Assembly (NCBI RefSeq): GCF_001447995.1
Contig: NZ_LDPE01000001.1
Coordinates: 496,001-560,000, forward strand
Direction: 5' to 3'
Source of the DNA: Maribacter dokdonensis DSW-8
GTDB taxonomy: Bacteria > Bacteroidota > Bacteroidia > Flavobacteriales > Flavobacteriaceae
Length of the DNA stretch: 64,000 nucleotides
Positions 1 through 10,093 of this stretch are shown here, piece by piece. The notes under the pieces were generated by a model. It saw only the letters and a list, made by a program, of their open reading frames with translations. It did not search any database and was not told the origin of the DNA. A program made the position numbers and the translations under genes. The first letter of the stretch is position 1. Each line of letters opens with the position of its first letter.

Positions 1-1
1 G

Positions 2-799
2 ACCGAGATTAATGAAGAGGAAGAACCAGAAGAAGAACCAGAAATTGAAAATGAAGAAAGTCTCATTGTTTGGGAAAATTGGTACTTATCTGTTCCTATT
101 GACAATGGCGATGGTAAGGCCACCTCTATTTTTTACGAGGATATTGTAAATGAGCAATTAACTAATGAGGAGTCCGAGTATTTTTATAAAAATGATGATG
201 GTACGTATACCATGTTCACGAGATTTACAGGATTCACCACTTCTGGTACTTCTGAATTGGGCGATAAATATTGCAGAACGGAATTAAGAGAATTCTGGCA
301 AGGCAATCAAAGCACGGATGATAACTGGTATATGGATGAAGGAACTCATATATTGGAAACTACCTTGAACGTTGATTTTGTTGAAGGTAACGGTAGAACA
401 ATAATTGCACAGATTCACGGAAAAGAAACTGAAGGTTTAGAGGGGTCACCAGCAACTGTTAAGATAAGATGGAACAGCGGAACCATTCAATTAGATTACT
501 ACACCGTACCTAATGATAACGAGCCATGGACCAGTACATACGACAACAAGATAGATGTGGCCGACGTTGATAACGAAATATTTACTTTTAAATTAAAAAT
601 AGAAGATGGTAAGTGTTACTACGCATTAGAATGTGAAGCAAAAGATATTTCTATTGACTACACCCTAATGTATGATTATGTTGGTAATGGATATGCTTAT
701 CAAAATTATTTTAAAACCGGAAACTACTTTGGCTGGCATGATGACTACGAGCAAACCGCACAAGTTACCCTAAGAAAAGTTGTAACTGATCATTACTAA
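2..799 (+). CDS. Alginate lyase, polysaccharide lyase family 7 (5' end missing)
   Basis: The reading frame is open from base 2, so the N-terminus lies outside the window. The visible part begins with a Glu/Pro-rich acidic linker (about residues 1-20), then a PL7 beta-jelly-roll domain. The three family signatures are present: RTELREF (substrate-binding Arg/Glu), QIHG (catalytic His) and YFKTGNYF (catalytic Tyr). PL7 enzymes cleave alginate by beta-elimination; the linker suggests an exported or surface-tethered enzyme, but the signal peptide cannot be seen. It ends at a strong hairpin terminator. A KDG kinase about 26 kb downstream could act later in the same pathway. Family assignment is secure; bond preference (M or G) is not determinable. 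Confidence 0.9.
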   Translation, partial: TEINEEEEPEEEPEIENEESLIVWENWYLSVPIDNGDGKATSIFYEDIVNEQLTNEESEYFYKNDDGTYTMFTRFTGFTTSGTSELGDKYCRTELREFWQGNQSTDDNWYMDEGTHILETTLNVDFVEGNGRTIIAQIHGKETEGLEGSPATVKIRWNSGTIQLDYYTVPNDNEPWTSTYDNKIDVADVDNEIFTFKLKIEDGKCYYALECEAKDISIDYTLMYDYVGNGYAYQNYFKTGNYFGWHDDYEQTAQVTLRKVVTDHY

Positions 800-860
800 A
801 AAAGATGAATTCAAATTAGACCATAATGGTTTGATTAGAATTTATATCAATTGACAATCA

Positions 861-907
861 AACACTTACAAAAAATCGTATATGATTTTTTGTAAGTGTT
901 TTTTTAT
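861..907 (+). terminator. Rho-independent terminator after the alginate lyase
   Basis: A perfect 17-bp inverted repeat (861-877 with 884-900) with a 6-nt loop runs into a T-rich tail. The arms carry AACACTTAC and GTAAGTGTT at their outer ends. Confidence 0.88.
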
Positions 908-1053
908 TTAAACCATACCCCTATTCTCGCTCCAACTTGAATTTCTTTATAATCGAACTTAAAATTTTTGCTTTATCCTCTTAGCGGACTTATTTAAACT
1001 TACTTTCATTTCCTTAAATAGATCATAAAATTTAATTAGGTACACTTACTCTA

Positions 1054-1473
1054 ATGTATCTTTACAATGTGGAACAATCTAAAAAAATAATTCTCTTTGA
1101 TGGCGTTTGCAACTTATGCAACAATAGTGTGCAATTTGTAATTAAGCGAGATGTTAACGATGTATTCCAATTTGCCGCGTTACAAAGTGAAACAGGAAAA
1201 AGGCTATTAACAGAACGAAATATTGACACCCAAGAAGTTGACTCTATAATTCTTATAGAACCCAATATTGCCTATTACACAAAATCCACAGCAGCTCTTG
1301 AAATTGGAAAACATTTAAAAGGACTTAAGGCAATATCTTCCATTTTACTGTGGCTACCCGAGTCTTTAAGAAATATCGTATACGATTTTATTGCCAGAAA
1401 TAGATACAAATGGTATGGTAAAAAAGATAATTGTATGATTCCGAGTGAAGAATTAAAAAGCAAATTCATCTAA
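1054..1473 (+). CDS. DCC-family thiol-disulfide oxidoreductase-like protein (DUF393)
   Basis: A 139-aa soluble protein. Near the N-terminus is the family-defining DGVCNLCN motif (CxxC at about residues 19-22), followed by the conserved VQFVIKRD segment and a C-terminal RYKWYG region typical of YuxK/DCC proteins. The family is predicted to be a thioredoxin-fold oxidoreductase, but no substrate is established. It stands alone between the lyase terminator and the DUF748 gene. The ATG at 1054 is the first in frame and places the motif where relatives have it. Confidence 0.85.
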   Translation: MYLYNVEQSKKIILFDGVCNLCNNSVQFVIKRDVNDVFQFAALQSETGKRLLTERNIDTQEVDSIILIEPNIAYYTKSTAALEIGKHLKGLKAISSILLWLPESLRNIVYDFIARNRYKWYGKKDNCMIPSEELKSKFI

Positions 1474-1603
1474 TCTCTTGAATTCCCCTCCTAAATTTAA
1501 ATTTTAATTCTAATAAGTATAGTTTTACTCCAATTAACATTTAAGCTCATACATTTATTATCAATGACTTATATTATCAACATTGATATAAACATTGAAT
1601 TTA

Positions 1604-2713
1604 ATGAGCGATTTAAATAGGAAACGGTATAAGAAAAAAAGATATGTAATACCTATCACACTAATAGTTTTTCTAATTGCTATACGGCTCTCCCTACCCT
1701 ACATCGTAAAAAATTACGTAAATAATGTTCTTGCGGACATTCCTGGATATTATGGTCAAGTTGAAGACATTGATCTATCTATTATTCGGGGTGCCTACAC
1801 CATACACGGTATGTACCTCAATACAGTTAACGGCAATACGGAAGTGCCGTTTTTAGATTTTAAAGAAACGGATATTTCCATTGAGTGGAATGCCCTATTT
1901 AATGGAAGAATCGTTAGTGAAATCGAAATGAGAGAACCTACGGTCATTTATATTTTTGAAGACCAACAAGACTCCACTACACAGGCTGATGCTGAAGATT
2001 GGACAAAAGCTTTAACCGACCTAGTTCCTATTGATATTAACCGATTTACAGTTAAAAAAGGAAAACTTGCATTTTTACAGCTGCAAGCTGACCCCAACAT
2101 AGATCTGCACTTGTCTCATGTAGAACTCTCCGCAACCAACTTAAGAAATGTAGTTGAAAAATCAAGAACGTTACCATCTAACATTAAGGCTACTGCCACT
2201 TCTATCGGTAATGGTGATGTAATATTAGAAGGTGATATGAATTTGGTAAAAGAAATACCGGATATGGATATTACTTTTAGCTTGGAAAATGCCAATGCAA
2301 CGGCTCTTAACGACTTTACCAACCACTACGCCGGAATTGATTTTGATGAAGGTTCATTTGATTTGTTCGGAGAACTTGCCATTGCCGATGGATATTTAAA
2401 GGGTTCGTTTAAACCTATTTTAAAAAATGCCAAACTCATTGGAAAAGATGACGGCTTCTTGAAAACCTTATGGGAAGGCTTTGTTGGCTTTTTTAAATTC
2501 ATTCTTAAAAATCATAAGCAAGATACGCTCGCCACTAAAATTCCGGTTGAAGGAGACCTTAACAGCGTCAAAACAAAAATCTGGCCCACAGTTACGCGAA
2601 TTTTCAGAAATGCATGGATACAGGCTTATAAGGATATTACAGATGATGATTTAAATTTTAAGGATGCCGCCGATGGAGCCGATAAGTTAAATGAGAAATC
2701 AAAAAAGAATTAA
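1604..2713 (+). CDS. DUF748 / AsmA-like envelope protein
   Basis: About 369 aa with a basic N-terminus (RKRYKKKRY) followed by one transmembrane helix (about residues 15-35), then a long beta-rich periplasmic region resembling DUF748/AsmA-type proteins. Such proteins are often linked to lipid transport or outer-membrane integrity; no specific role can be assigned here. A TTG at 1595 is in frame, but the ATG at 1604 is preferred because it directly precedes the basic stretch. The stop lies 55 nt before the next gene, so the two may be co-transcribed. Confidence 0.7.
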   Translation: MSDLNRKRYKKKRYVIPITLIVFLIAIRLSLPYIVKNYVNNVLADIPGYYGQVEDIDLSIIRGAYTIHGMYLNTVNGNTEVPFLDFKETDISIEWNALFNGRIVSEIEMREPTVIYIFEDQQDSTTQADAEDWTKALTDLVPIDINRFTVKKGKLAFLQLQADPNIDLHLSHVELSATNLRNVVEKSRTLPSNIKATATSIGNGDVILEGDMNLVKEIPDMDITFSLENANATALNDFTNHYAGIDFDEGSFDLFGELAIADGYLKGSFKPILKNAKLIGKDDGFLKTLWEGFVGFFKFILKNHKQDTLATKIPVEGDLNSVKTKIWPTVTRIFRNAWIQAYKDITDDDLNFKDAADGADKLNEKSKKN

Positions 2714-2768
2714 ATTAAAATATCCAATTGCTACCCAATCCCAGGAAAACTTATTCATCCAAACAATA

Positions 2769-3560
2769 ATGAACGATACTATAAAAAAAATTGCCCTTAG
2801 CGGTTACATTTCCAAAGGCATCGTATTTTCCATTACAGGAATTCTAGCTTTCTTATCGGCATTTAATATGGGAGGAAGAAAAGCTGGAAAAATTTCAATT
2901 ATTAGCTATTTGGAACAACAAACCCTAGGCTCTGTAATTATAGTTTTACTAGGTGTAGGACTTATTTGCTATGGCATTTGGAGATTGATACAAGGGGTAA
3001 ACGACCCTGAAGGCATTGGAACCGATTTTAAAGGTTTGGTAAAACGAATTAGTTTTTCCATAAGCGGAATCATTTATTTCTCACTAGGCTTAATTGCCAT
3101 TGCCGAAGCGTTCGGTTTATTTTCTATTTATAGTACAGGTGAAAACAGCAAAGAACCTATATTAAATACATCCACCCGCTCCCTGATTTTTATTATCACT
3201 GGAGGTGCCCTTGGCATAAAAGCGGTATATCAATTTGTTAAAATCTATAAAGGTAATTTCATTAACAACTTTGCCATACAATCCGTCACATCACTGAACA
3301 CACGAAAATATATTAAAAGAATGGGTTATGCCGGTTTACTATCCAGAGGCATTGTCACCAGTATTATTTCCTATTTTTTTCTGTCAACAGGAATTGATTT
3401 AAATGCCTCTTCTAAACAAGTCAAAGGTACTGCGGAAGCTTTTTCATTTATACAAGATCAAGCTTATGGAAAATATTTATTAGGTTTTGTTGCTGCCGGT
3501 TTGGTTTGCTACGGGTTGTTCATGTTCAGTACCGCAGCCTACCGCAAGTACAATGATTGA
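2769..3560 (+). CDS. DUF1206 family integral membrane protein
   Basis: About 263 aa with six predicted membrane helices arranged as three repeats of two helices (starting near residues 5, 80 and 175). Each repeat opens with a short basic/aromatic segment, as in DUF1206. Function of the family is unknown. The frame stays open upstream to 2691, overlapping the previous gene, but the ATG at 2769 (start MNDTIKKIAL) gives the expected cytoplasmic N-terminus. Ends 5 nt from the convergent symporter gene. Confidence 0.78.
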   Translation: MNDTIKKIALSGYISKGIVFSITGILAFLSAFNMGGRKAGKISIISYLEQQTLGSVIIVLLGVGLICYGIWRLIQGVNDPEGIGTDFKGLVKRISFSISGIIYFSLGLIAIAEAFGLFSIYSTGENSKEPILNTSTRSLIFIITGGALGIKAVYQFVKIYKGNFINNFAIQSVTSLNTRKYIKRMGYAGLLSRGIVTSIISYFFLSTGIDLNASSKQVKGTAEAFSFIQDQAYGKYLLGFVAAGLVCYGLFMFSTAAYRKYND

Positions 3561-3565
3561 AAAAG

Positions 3566-4867
3566 TTATTTTTTATAATTATCGTCCCAATTCTTAACCT
3601 TTGGTTCGTGCAACTTATCAACTGACTTCGCTACCATCATAGAAACGGAAGCGTCACCAGAGACGTTTATTACCGTTCTACACATATCCAATGGTCTATC
3701 TACAGCAAATATGAGCGCTAATCCAGCTTCAGGTATTCCTGCTTGCGCAAGAACAATAACCAGCATTACCATACCAGCTCCCGGTACCGCAGCGCTTCCT
3801 ATTGATGCAAGGGTAGCCGTTACAATAATACCCAATTGCGCGGAAAGACTAAGCTCCATACCAAAAGCTTGAGCAATAAAAACCGCTGCAATAGCTTGGT
3901 ATAAACTAGTACCATCCATATTTATAGTTGCACCAATTGGCAATACAAAACTTGTTACTTCTTCATCTACCCCCAAATGCTCCTCTACCCTTTCCATGGT
4001 GACCGGCAGCGTAGCAGCACTAGAACTTGTTGAAAAAGCTAGAAGTTGTGCCGGTGACATACCTTTCATGAACTTACTTGGAGAAGTTTTAGTAAAAATC
4101 CAAACCAAAAGTAGATATACACCTAACATTAGCGAAAGCCCAAGAACAACACAGAAAGCATACCAAGCCAAGGCTTTAAAGAGGTCCATACTTGGAGATT
4201 CCACGATTAAGGCAGCCAATAAAGCAAATACACCATATGGTGCCGCCAGCATAATTAAATCTATAAGCTTTAGAATTACTTCATTAAAACCATCAAAGAA
4301 CTTTTTTACAGGTGTTGCTTGTTCTTCAGGTATGAGTATCAATCCTATACCAAAGAAAATGGCAAAAAATATCACTTGCAGCATGTTTCCATTATCAGAA
4401 GCTGCATTAAATATATTACTAGGCACCAAATCTTCTAGAGCTTGTAACGGGCCCGCCTCTTTTTGCTTTTCCGCTTTAGACTTTATGGCATCGGCATCAC
4501 CTTTGTAGTTTTCAACCAGTTCAGTTCTTGTCTGTTCGGTAATTGAGCCTCCAGGTTTCACAATATTTACTACCCCTAAACCTATGGTAACGGCAATAAC
4601 GGTAGTGGCAATGTATATAGCTATTGTGCGCCCTCCCATCTGTGAAAGCTTAGAAATATCCTTCAAATCCGATACTCCTTTTATTAACGAGCCCAAAATA
4701 AGTGGTACCGCTATTAATTTTAATGAGTTGATAAAAATGTTACCAAATGGTTTGATCCAATCTGAAATAAATTTTGGACCCCATTCCAATTGAACCATTG
4801 CTAAAGCAAATAAAACCCCTGCCAACATTCCCAATAGAATTTGCCAATGCAACTCAAGCTTCCTCAT
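3566..4867 (-). CDS. Dicarboxylate/amino acid:cation symporter (DAACS, GltP/DctA type)
   Basis: A 433-aa polytopic inner-membrane protein of the sodium/proton:dicarboxylate symporter family, which takes up glutamate, aspartate or C4-dicarboxylates. Hallmarks are the Ser-rich re-entrant loop (FSTSSSAATLPVT), the NMDGT motif in GATINMDGTSLY on helix 7, and the second re-entrant loop around SAAVPGAGMVM. The insertion at about residues 110-145 is charged and variable, as is usual for the family. Length matches full-length relatives. Substrate choice cannot be read with confidence. Confidence 0.92.
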   Translation of the reverse strand: MRKLELHWQILLGMLAGVLFALAMVQLEWGPKFISDWIKPFGNIFINSLKLIAVPLILGSLIKGVSDLKDISKLSQMGGRTIAIYIATTVIAVTIGLGVVNIVKPGGSITEQTRTELVENYKGDADAIKSKAEKQKEAGPLQALEDLVPSNIFNAASDNGNMLQVIFFAIFFGIGLILIPEEQATPVKKFFDGFNEVILKLIDLIMLAAPYGVFALLAALIVESPSMDLFKALAWYAFCVVLGLSLMLGVYLLLVWIFTKTSPSKFMKGMSPAQLLAFSTSSSAATLPVTMERVEEHLGVDEEVTSFVLPIGATINMDGTSLYQAIAAVFIAQAFGMELSLSAQLGIIVTATLASIGSAAVPGAGMVMLVIVLAQAGIPEAGLALIFAVDRPLDMCRTVINVSGDASVSMMVAKSVDKLHEPKVKNWDDNYKK

Positions 4868-4927
4868 AAATAATTTAGTTTAGGGAAGTAAGATAGTATT
4901 TTGCAAGGAAAAGTGCTAAAAACGAAC

Positions 4928-5992
4928 CTATAATTTAATAGTTCTATTCATAAGTGTATAGTCCGCTAATACCAATGCCGTCATAGCTTCAACAATGGGT
5001 ACCGCTCTTGGTACTACACATGGATCGTGTCTTCCCTTACCCTGTGTTTTCACCATATTACCCTCTTTATCAATAGTTTCATAGCCTTGTATTACTGTAG
5101 CCACTGGTTTAAATGCAACATTGAAGTAAACATCCATTCCGTTACTTATTCCCCCTTGAATACCACCACTGAAATTAGTCTTTGTAGATCCGTCACTATT
5201 AAATTGATCGTTATGTGCACTACCTTTCATCTTTACACCTTCAAAACCACTTCCATATTCAAAGCCTTTAACAGCATTGATCGATAGCATTGCCTTGCCC
5301 AATTCAGCGTGTAACTTATCAAATACAGGTTCACCCAAACCAATCGGTACATTTTTGGCGACACAGGTAATTATTCCACCTATGGTATCACCTTCCTTTT
5401 TAATGGATTTTATATACTCTTCCATCTTAGCGGCCATTTCCGAATCAGGACATCTCACCACATTGGATTCCGTTAGAGAAAGATCTAATTCCGTATAGTG
5501 CTTACCTAAGCCCAAATTACCCACTTGTGAAACAAAGGCTTGTATCTCAATTCCTTTTAAGAACTGTTTTGCAATGGCACCTGCCACTACCCTACTAGCT
5601 GTTTCCCTTGCTGAACTTCTTCCTCCACCACGATAATCTCTAAAACCATACTTTTGATCATATACATAATCTGCATGAGACGGTCTGTAAGAATCTTTAA
5701 TATGACCATAATCCTTAGACTTCTGGTTGGTATTACGTATAGCAAAACCAATTGGAGTACCTGTGGTCTTACCTTCAAAAATACCGGAATAGAATTCTAC
5801 TTCATCCGGCTCTTTACGCTGGGTAACTATAGCAGACTGCCCAGGTTTACGACGATCTAAATCTCTTTGTATGGCTTCAAAATCCAATTCAATTTCAGAA
5901 GGACAACCATCTATCACTCCACCAATTGCCCTACCATGAGATTCTCCAAATGTGCTTACCCTAAATATATTTCCAAAGCTATTACCTGCCAT
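4928..5992 (-). CDS. aroC: Chorismate synthase
   Basis: 354 aa, full length. Converts 5-enolpyruvylshikimate-3-phosphate to chorismate with reduced FMN, the last step of the shikimate pathway. Recognisable signatures are [18 protein letters not shown] at the N-terminus, the RPSHADY stretch, and [19 protein letters not shown] (FMN/substrate site). The C-terminal [18 protein letters not shown] block is also intact. It lies 60 nt downstream of the symporter on the same strand, which could mean shared transcription but no functional link. Confidence 0.98.
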   Translation of the reverse strand: MAGNSFGNIFRVSTFGESHGRAIGGVIDGCPSEIELDFEAIQRDLDRRKPGQSAIVTQRKEPDEVEFYSGIFEGKTTGTPIGFAIRNTNQKSKDYGHIKDSYRPSHADYVYDQKYGFRDYRGGGRSSARETASRVVAGAIAKQFLKGIEIQAFVSQVGNLGLGKHYTELDLSLTESNVVRCPDSEMAAKMEEYIKSIKKEGDTIGGIITCVAKNVPIGLGEPVFDKLHAELGKAMLSINAVKGFEYGSGFEGVKMKGSAHNDQFNSDGSTKTNFSGGIQGGISNGMDVYFNVAFKPVATVIQGYETIDKEGNMVKTQGKGRHDPCVVPRAVPIVEAMTALVLADYTLMNRTIKL

Positions 5993-6221
5993 AATTAAGT
6001 ACGTTCTTTTTATGTACGTAAGTTATCACTACTTACCATTTCACAAGCTTCAAAGGTAAATGTTAAATGCATGAAAGAAAAATTTATAAAGTGCTTAATA
6101 TTACCTTAACCTAACTGTTTTGTGATAATGATTAATTAACCTAATCATTATAGATTGTTGACCCTCCAAATGACTGGCATGTATACCATTAGGTTTAATT
6201 TTGTCCTAAAAATTACCCTCA

Positions 6222-7088
6222 TTGAAAAAACGTCGTCTTGAAATAGCGGTTCTATCTGATATTCACTTAGGCTCATACGCTTGTCACGCGGAAGAATTAC
6301 TAACATACCTATCTAGTATTGATCCTAAAATACTAATTCTTAACGGTGACATTATTGACGCAAAAAGAATGCGCAATAATTACTTTCCTCCAGCACATTT
6401 AAAGGTGGTCAAGAAAATATTCTCATTAGCGGCAAAGGGAACTGTGGTACACTACATAACAGGCAACAAGGACGAACCTTTTAGAAAAATAGATGACATC
6501 TATATGGGTACCATTCAAGTGTCAAATAGACTTTCTCTAAAGCTAAATGGCAAAAACACACTTTTTTTTCATGGCGATATTTTTGACTTTTCATTTAGAC
6601 ATTCCCATTGGTTATTGAATTTTGGTGAAGCGGGTTTTGATACCTTGTTAAAACTAGCAAAATTAAAGACCAAGGTTTTAGGACTGTTCGGTAAGAAAAA
6701 CAAGCCGTTCTCCAATCCTGAATTAGATTATGGTGAAAGAGATCCAAGCCAAATCTCCCTATTTGAAAATAACGTTGTAAAAATGGCGGTAAACCATCAT
6801 TATGACCATGTGGTCTGTGGCCATAGCCATTCTCCCAACAAACAGCTTTTTGAAACCAAAAAGGGCGAATGTCTATACTTAAATTCTGGCGATTGGGTAA
6901 AACATATGACCGCCCTGGAATATTCTTTTAAACGTTGGAAACTATACCGATATGAAAATGACAAACTAGCATCTTTCTATATGGATGAAGAACTCAAATC
7001 TATGAACATGAACGAGCTAATTGCTACCATTACCCAAAGAAAAGAACGGGAGTCTAAAAAAGCAAAAGACGGTTTTACCGATAACTAA
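6222..7088 (+). CDS. Metallophosphoesterase, LpxH-like UDP-2,3-diacylglucosamine diphosphatase family
   Basis: 288 aa with all metal-binding blocks of a calcineurin-type phosphoesterase in order: LSDIHLG, NGDIID, GNKDE, FHGD and CGHSHSP. The third block reads GNKD where generic phosphatases have GNHD; LpxH-type enzymes carry GNRD there, so this supports a lipid-A-type UDP-diacylglucosamine hydrolase over a nucleotidase. Start is a TTG at 6222: a stop lies 15 nt upstream and no ATG precedes the first motif. The last 4 nt overlap the convergent dehydrogenase gene. Confidence 0.8.
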   Translation: MKKRRLEIAVLSDIHLGSYACHAEELLTYLSSIDPKILILNGDIIDAKRMRNNYFPPAHLKVVKKIFSLAAKGTVVHYITGNKDEPFRKIDDIYMGTIQVSNRLSLKLNGKNTLFFHGDIFDFSFRHSHWLLNFGEAGFDTLLKLAKLKTKVLGLFGKKNKPFSNPELDYGERDPSQISLFENNVVKMAVNHHYDHVVCGHSHSPNKQLFETKKGECLYLNSGDWVKHMTALEYSFKRWKLYRYENDKLASFYMDEELKSMNMNELIATITQRKERESKKAKDGFTDN

Positions 7089-10003
7089 GCAATTAAAGCT
7101 TCTTTTAAAACACTCACCGGATGTTTCGCGATTCTCTTGGTCCCGTCAAAAATTTGGTGCCTACAACTTGTTCCATTTGCAGCTATAATGGTTTCTACCG
7201 AAGATTTATTTACTGCAGGAAAAAGTTTTAAACTACCAATTTTCATACTAGTCTCGTAATGTTCTTCCTCATAACCAAAAGAACCTGCCATACCACAACA
7301 CCCAGAAGGTATAATAGTCACTTTATAATTGCTGGGGAGATTCAAAATATCAAAGGTAACTTTCTGGTTACTCAGCGCTTTTTGATGACAATGATTATGA
7401 ATCTTAATGTCTTTGGCATTAGTTGTAAAACTGGTCGCATCTAAATTGCCATCGCTTACCTCCTTTGCTAAAAACTCCTCAATTAAAAATGAATTATCAG
7501 CAATTTTCTGTGCAACTTCTCTATCACCGGTCATTCGCTTATATTCATCCCTAAATGACAAAATTGCCGAAGGCTCCAAACCTAAAACCGGCAACCCGGC
7601 ATCTGCGAATTTCTGTAATTGTTCAGAATTCTTGATAGCTAATTTTTGAGCCTGTTTCAAAAACCCTTTTGAAAGGAATGTTCTTCCGCTTTCAGCATAG
7701 TACAATGAAACATCATAACCAAGTTTTGTCATCAATTCAATAGCATCTTTACCAACTTCAATATCCAAATAGCGAGTAAATTCATCTATAAACAGTACAA
7801 CCTTCTTACTTTTTATAACTTTCTTATTATCAAATTTTTGAAGATGTTTATCAAAATTAAAGCTATAAACCTTTGGCAAGCTTCTTTCTTTTGCCACACC
7901 GCTGGTTTTCTTCAATAATCCTCCAAGAAATTTAGAATCGTATACCGCATTGGTCAAGCCAGAGACCTTACTGCCCAAACCATTTAATTTAGTATTATAG
8001 GCAAACAATTTACCGCGTAAAGAATATCCGTTCGCTTCTTGATATTGATACAAAAACTCTGCTTTTAAAGTAGACACATCTACATTGCTGGGACACTCAC
8101 TTGCACACGCCTTACAACTTAAACAGAGATCAAAAGCCTCTTTAATTTCAGGGCTGTCAAATCTATTTTTGGCAGAACTATTTGGGTTGGTCAAAAATTC
8201 CCGTAAGGTATTGGCTCTACCCCTTGTGGTATCTTTTTCATTTTTTGTAGCATGGTAGCTCGGACACATTCCGCCTTTTGCTTTGTCTGTTTTTCTACAG
8301 TCGCCGCTTCCATTACATTTTTCAGCAGCTTTCAAAATACCTTGACTATCAGAGAAATCCATCAACGTATCAACCTCTGGCTCTTTACGGTCAACTTCGT
8401 ACCTAAAAGACTGGTCCATTGGGTAGGCATCAACAATTTTACCGGGATTGAAAATTCCTTTAGGGTCAAAATATGATTTTATCCTTCTTAACAATTCATA
8501 GTTTTTTTGCCCAATCATTAAGGGTATGAACTCGGCACGCACAATACCGTCTCCGTGCTCCCCACTAAAAGAACCTTTATATTTCTTGGTCAACTTGGCA
8601 ACATCGGTTGTTATTGCCCTGAACAAGCCCACATCGGCAGATTTTTTCAGGTTGAGAATTGGTCTTAAATGGAGCTCACCCGCCCCTGCATGGGCATAAT
8701 AAACCGCACTTTGACCATAACCCTTCATAATCAAGGAAAACTCAGCAATAAAATCTTTTAAATCTGGCAATGCTACAGCCGTATCTTCTATACATGCTAC
8801 CGCCTTCATATCTCCCACAATATTACCTAAGAGCCCTAAACCTGCCTTGCGCAGCTCAATAGCCTTGGCAATTTGATCACCGTACAATACAGGATTGGCA
8901 TAACTTAAACCTGAATTTGCAATTGTTTTTTGCAATGCCGCAACCGCATCTTCCAATTCCTTCTTTGTATGCGCAGATACTTGCAGCATCAACAAGGCCG
9001 CTGGATCACCTTCAACAAAAAACCTATTCGCCAATTGAGCGCGGTTATTCTTAGTACAATCCAGAATAACCTTATCCATCATTTCACATAGTTGTAATGG
9101 ATGCTCCATCACCGGAACAACATCCATCAAACAATCTTCCAAGGTGGTATAATGGGTGATTACCATAGCAGAAAGTGCAGGCGGTAAAGAGTCTAATTGC
9201 ACGGTTATTTCTGTTGTAAAAGCTAATGTACCTTCGCTTCCACATAGTAGTTCCGCCATATTAAAATAAGACAAATCACCCCCAAAAATATCTGTTTTCA
9301 ATAGCTCATCAACAGCGTACCCAGTACTTCTCCTATGAATTTCTGGTTTTGGAAAATTCTCCTTAATTTCCGAAGCTATTTCCTTATTTGATAGCTCATT
9401 ATATACCTTTTTATAAAGTGAAGCTTCAAATGTATTTTCCTGTAGTTTTTGTTTAAATTCTTCTGTAGAAATCCTTCCGAACTCTGCTTCGCTACCATCG
9501 GACAATACAGTTTTCATCGAGATAACTTTATCTCTGGTAACTCCATACTGAATAGATGTGGTACCAGAGGAATTATTACCTACCATACCACCGATCATAC
9601 ACCTATTAGATGTTGATGTATTAGGACCAAAAAACAATCCGTATGGCTTTAGATATTCGTTCAGTTCATCCCTAATGACTCCCGGTTGAACAGTAACCTG
9701 TTTTTTAGCCTCATCCACACGAATAATGCCGGTTAAATGTTTTGACACATCTACAACCAAACCATCGCCAACACATTGGCCCGCTAATGAAGTACCTGCA
9801 GTTCTAGGTATAAGACTAATGTTTTCATCATTGGCAAAACGCACTATTTTCTTTATATCCTCAACAGATTTTGGAAAAGCCGCACCTAATGGTATTTTAC
9901 GATACACCGATGCATCGGTAGCATAAAGTGTTTTGGTAAGATTATCAAATTGTACATCTCCCTCTAAATCTTCTCGTAACTTTGAAAGCAAATTATTATC
10001 CAA
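7085..10003 (-). CDS. FAD-linked / 4Fe-4S D-2-hydroxyacid dehydrogenase (YdiJ type, GlcD-GlcF fusion)
   Basis: 972 aa. The N-terminal half is a PCMH-type FAD-binding domain (about residues 30-240; contains GNNSSGT) with an FAD-oxidase C-terminal domain ending near 520 (GEHGDGIVRAEF). A ferredoxin-like dicluster region follows (CNGSGDC...CPSYH and CLSCKACASECP), then CCG-type cysteine-rich motifs near the C-terminus (NHCHQKAL, SGCCGMAGSFG). This layout matches E. coli YdiJ, reported as a D-2-hydroxyglutarate dehydrogenase; D-lactate or glycolate remain possible. Starts at TTG 10003, just before the FAD domain. Confidence 0.88.
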   Translation of the reverse strand: MDNNLLSKLREDLEGDVQFDNLTKTLYATDASVYRKIPLGAAFPKSVEDIKKIVRFANDENISLIPRTAGTSLAGQCVGDGLVVDVSKHLTGIIRVDEAKKQVTVQPGVIRDELNEYLKPYGLFFGPNTSTSNRCMIGGMVGNNSSGTTSIQYGVTRDKVISMKTVLSDGSEAEFGRISTEEFKQKLQENTFEASLYKKVYNELSNKEIASEIKENFPKPEIHRRSTGYAVDELLKTDIFGGDLSYFNMAELLCGSEGTLAFTTEITVQLDSLPPALSAMVITHYTTLEDCLMDVVPVMEHPLQLCEMMDKVILDCTKNNRAQLANRFFVEGDPAALLMLQVSAHTKKELEDAVAALQKTIANSGLSYANPVLYGDQIAKAIELRKAGLGLLGNIVGDMKAVACIEDTAVALPDLKDFIAEFSLIMKGYGQSAVYYAHAGAGELHLRPILNLKKSADVGLFRAITTDVAKLTKKYKGSFSGEHGDGIVRAEFIPLMIGQKNYELLRRIKSYFDPKGIFNPGKIVDAYPMDQSFRYEVDRKEPEVDTLMDFSDSQGILKAAEKCNGSGDCRKTDKAKGGMCPSYHATKNEKDTTRGRANTLREFLTNPNSSAKNRFDSPEIKEAFDLCLSCKACASECPSNVDVSTLKAEFLYQYQEANGYSLRGKLFAYNTKLNGLGSKVSGLTNAVYDSKFLGGLLKKTSGVAKERSLPKVYSFNFDKHLQKFDNKKVIKSKKVVLFIDEFTRYLDIEVGKDAIELMTKLGYDVSLYYAESGRTFLSKGFLKQAQKLAIKNSEQLQKFADAGLPVLGLEPSAILSFRDEYKRMTGDREVAQKIADNSFLIEEFLAKEVSDGNLDATSFTTNAKDIKIHNHCHQKALSNQKVTFDILNLPSNYKVTIIPSGCCGMAGSFGYEEEHYETSMKIGSLKLFPAVNKSSVETIIAANGTSCRHQIFDGTKRIAKHPVSVLKEALIA

Positions 10004-10093
10004 CGTAACACAATTTTGATTGCTAAATTAAGTTTTATTGTGTGAGCCACATTATAAATTAGCTCATTTTTCATCACAAAAACCTATAACTAT

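Noticed and set aside
3996..4508. A 170-codon open frame on the plus strand inside the symporter gene
   Set aside because: It is antisense to a full-length, motif-complete transporter and shows no known domain.
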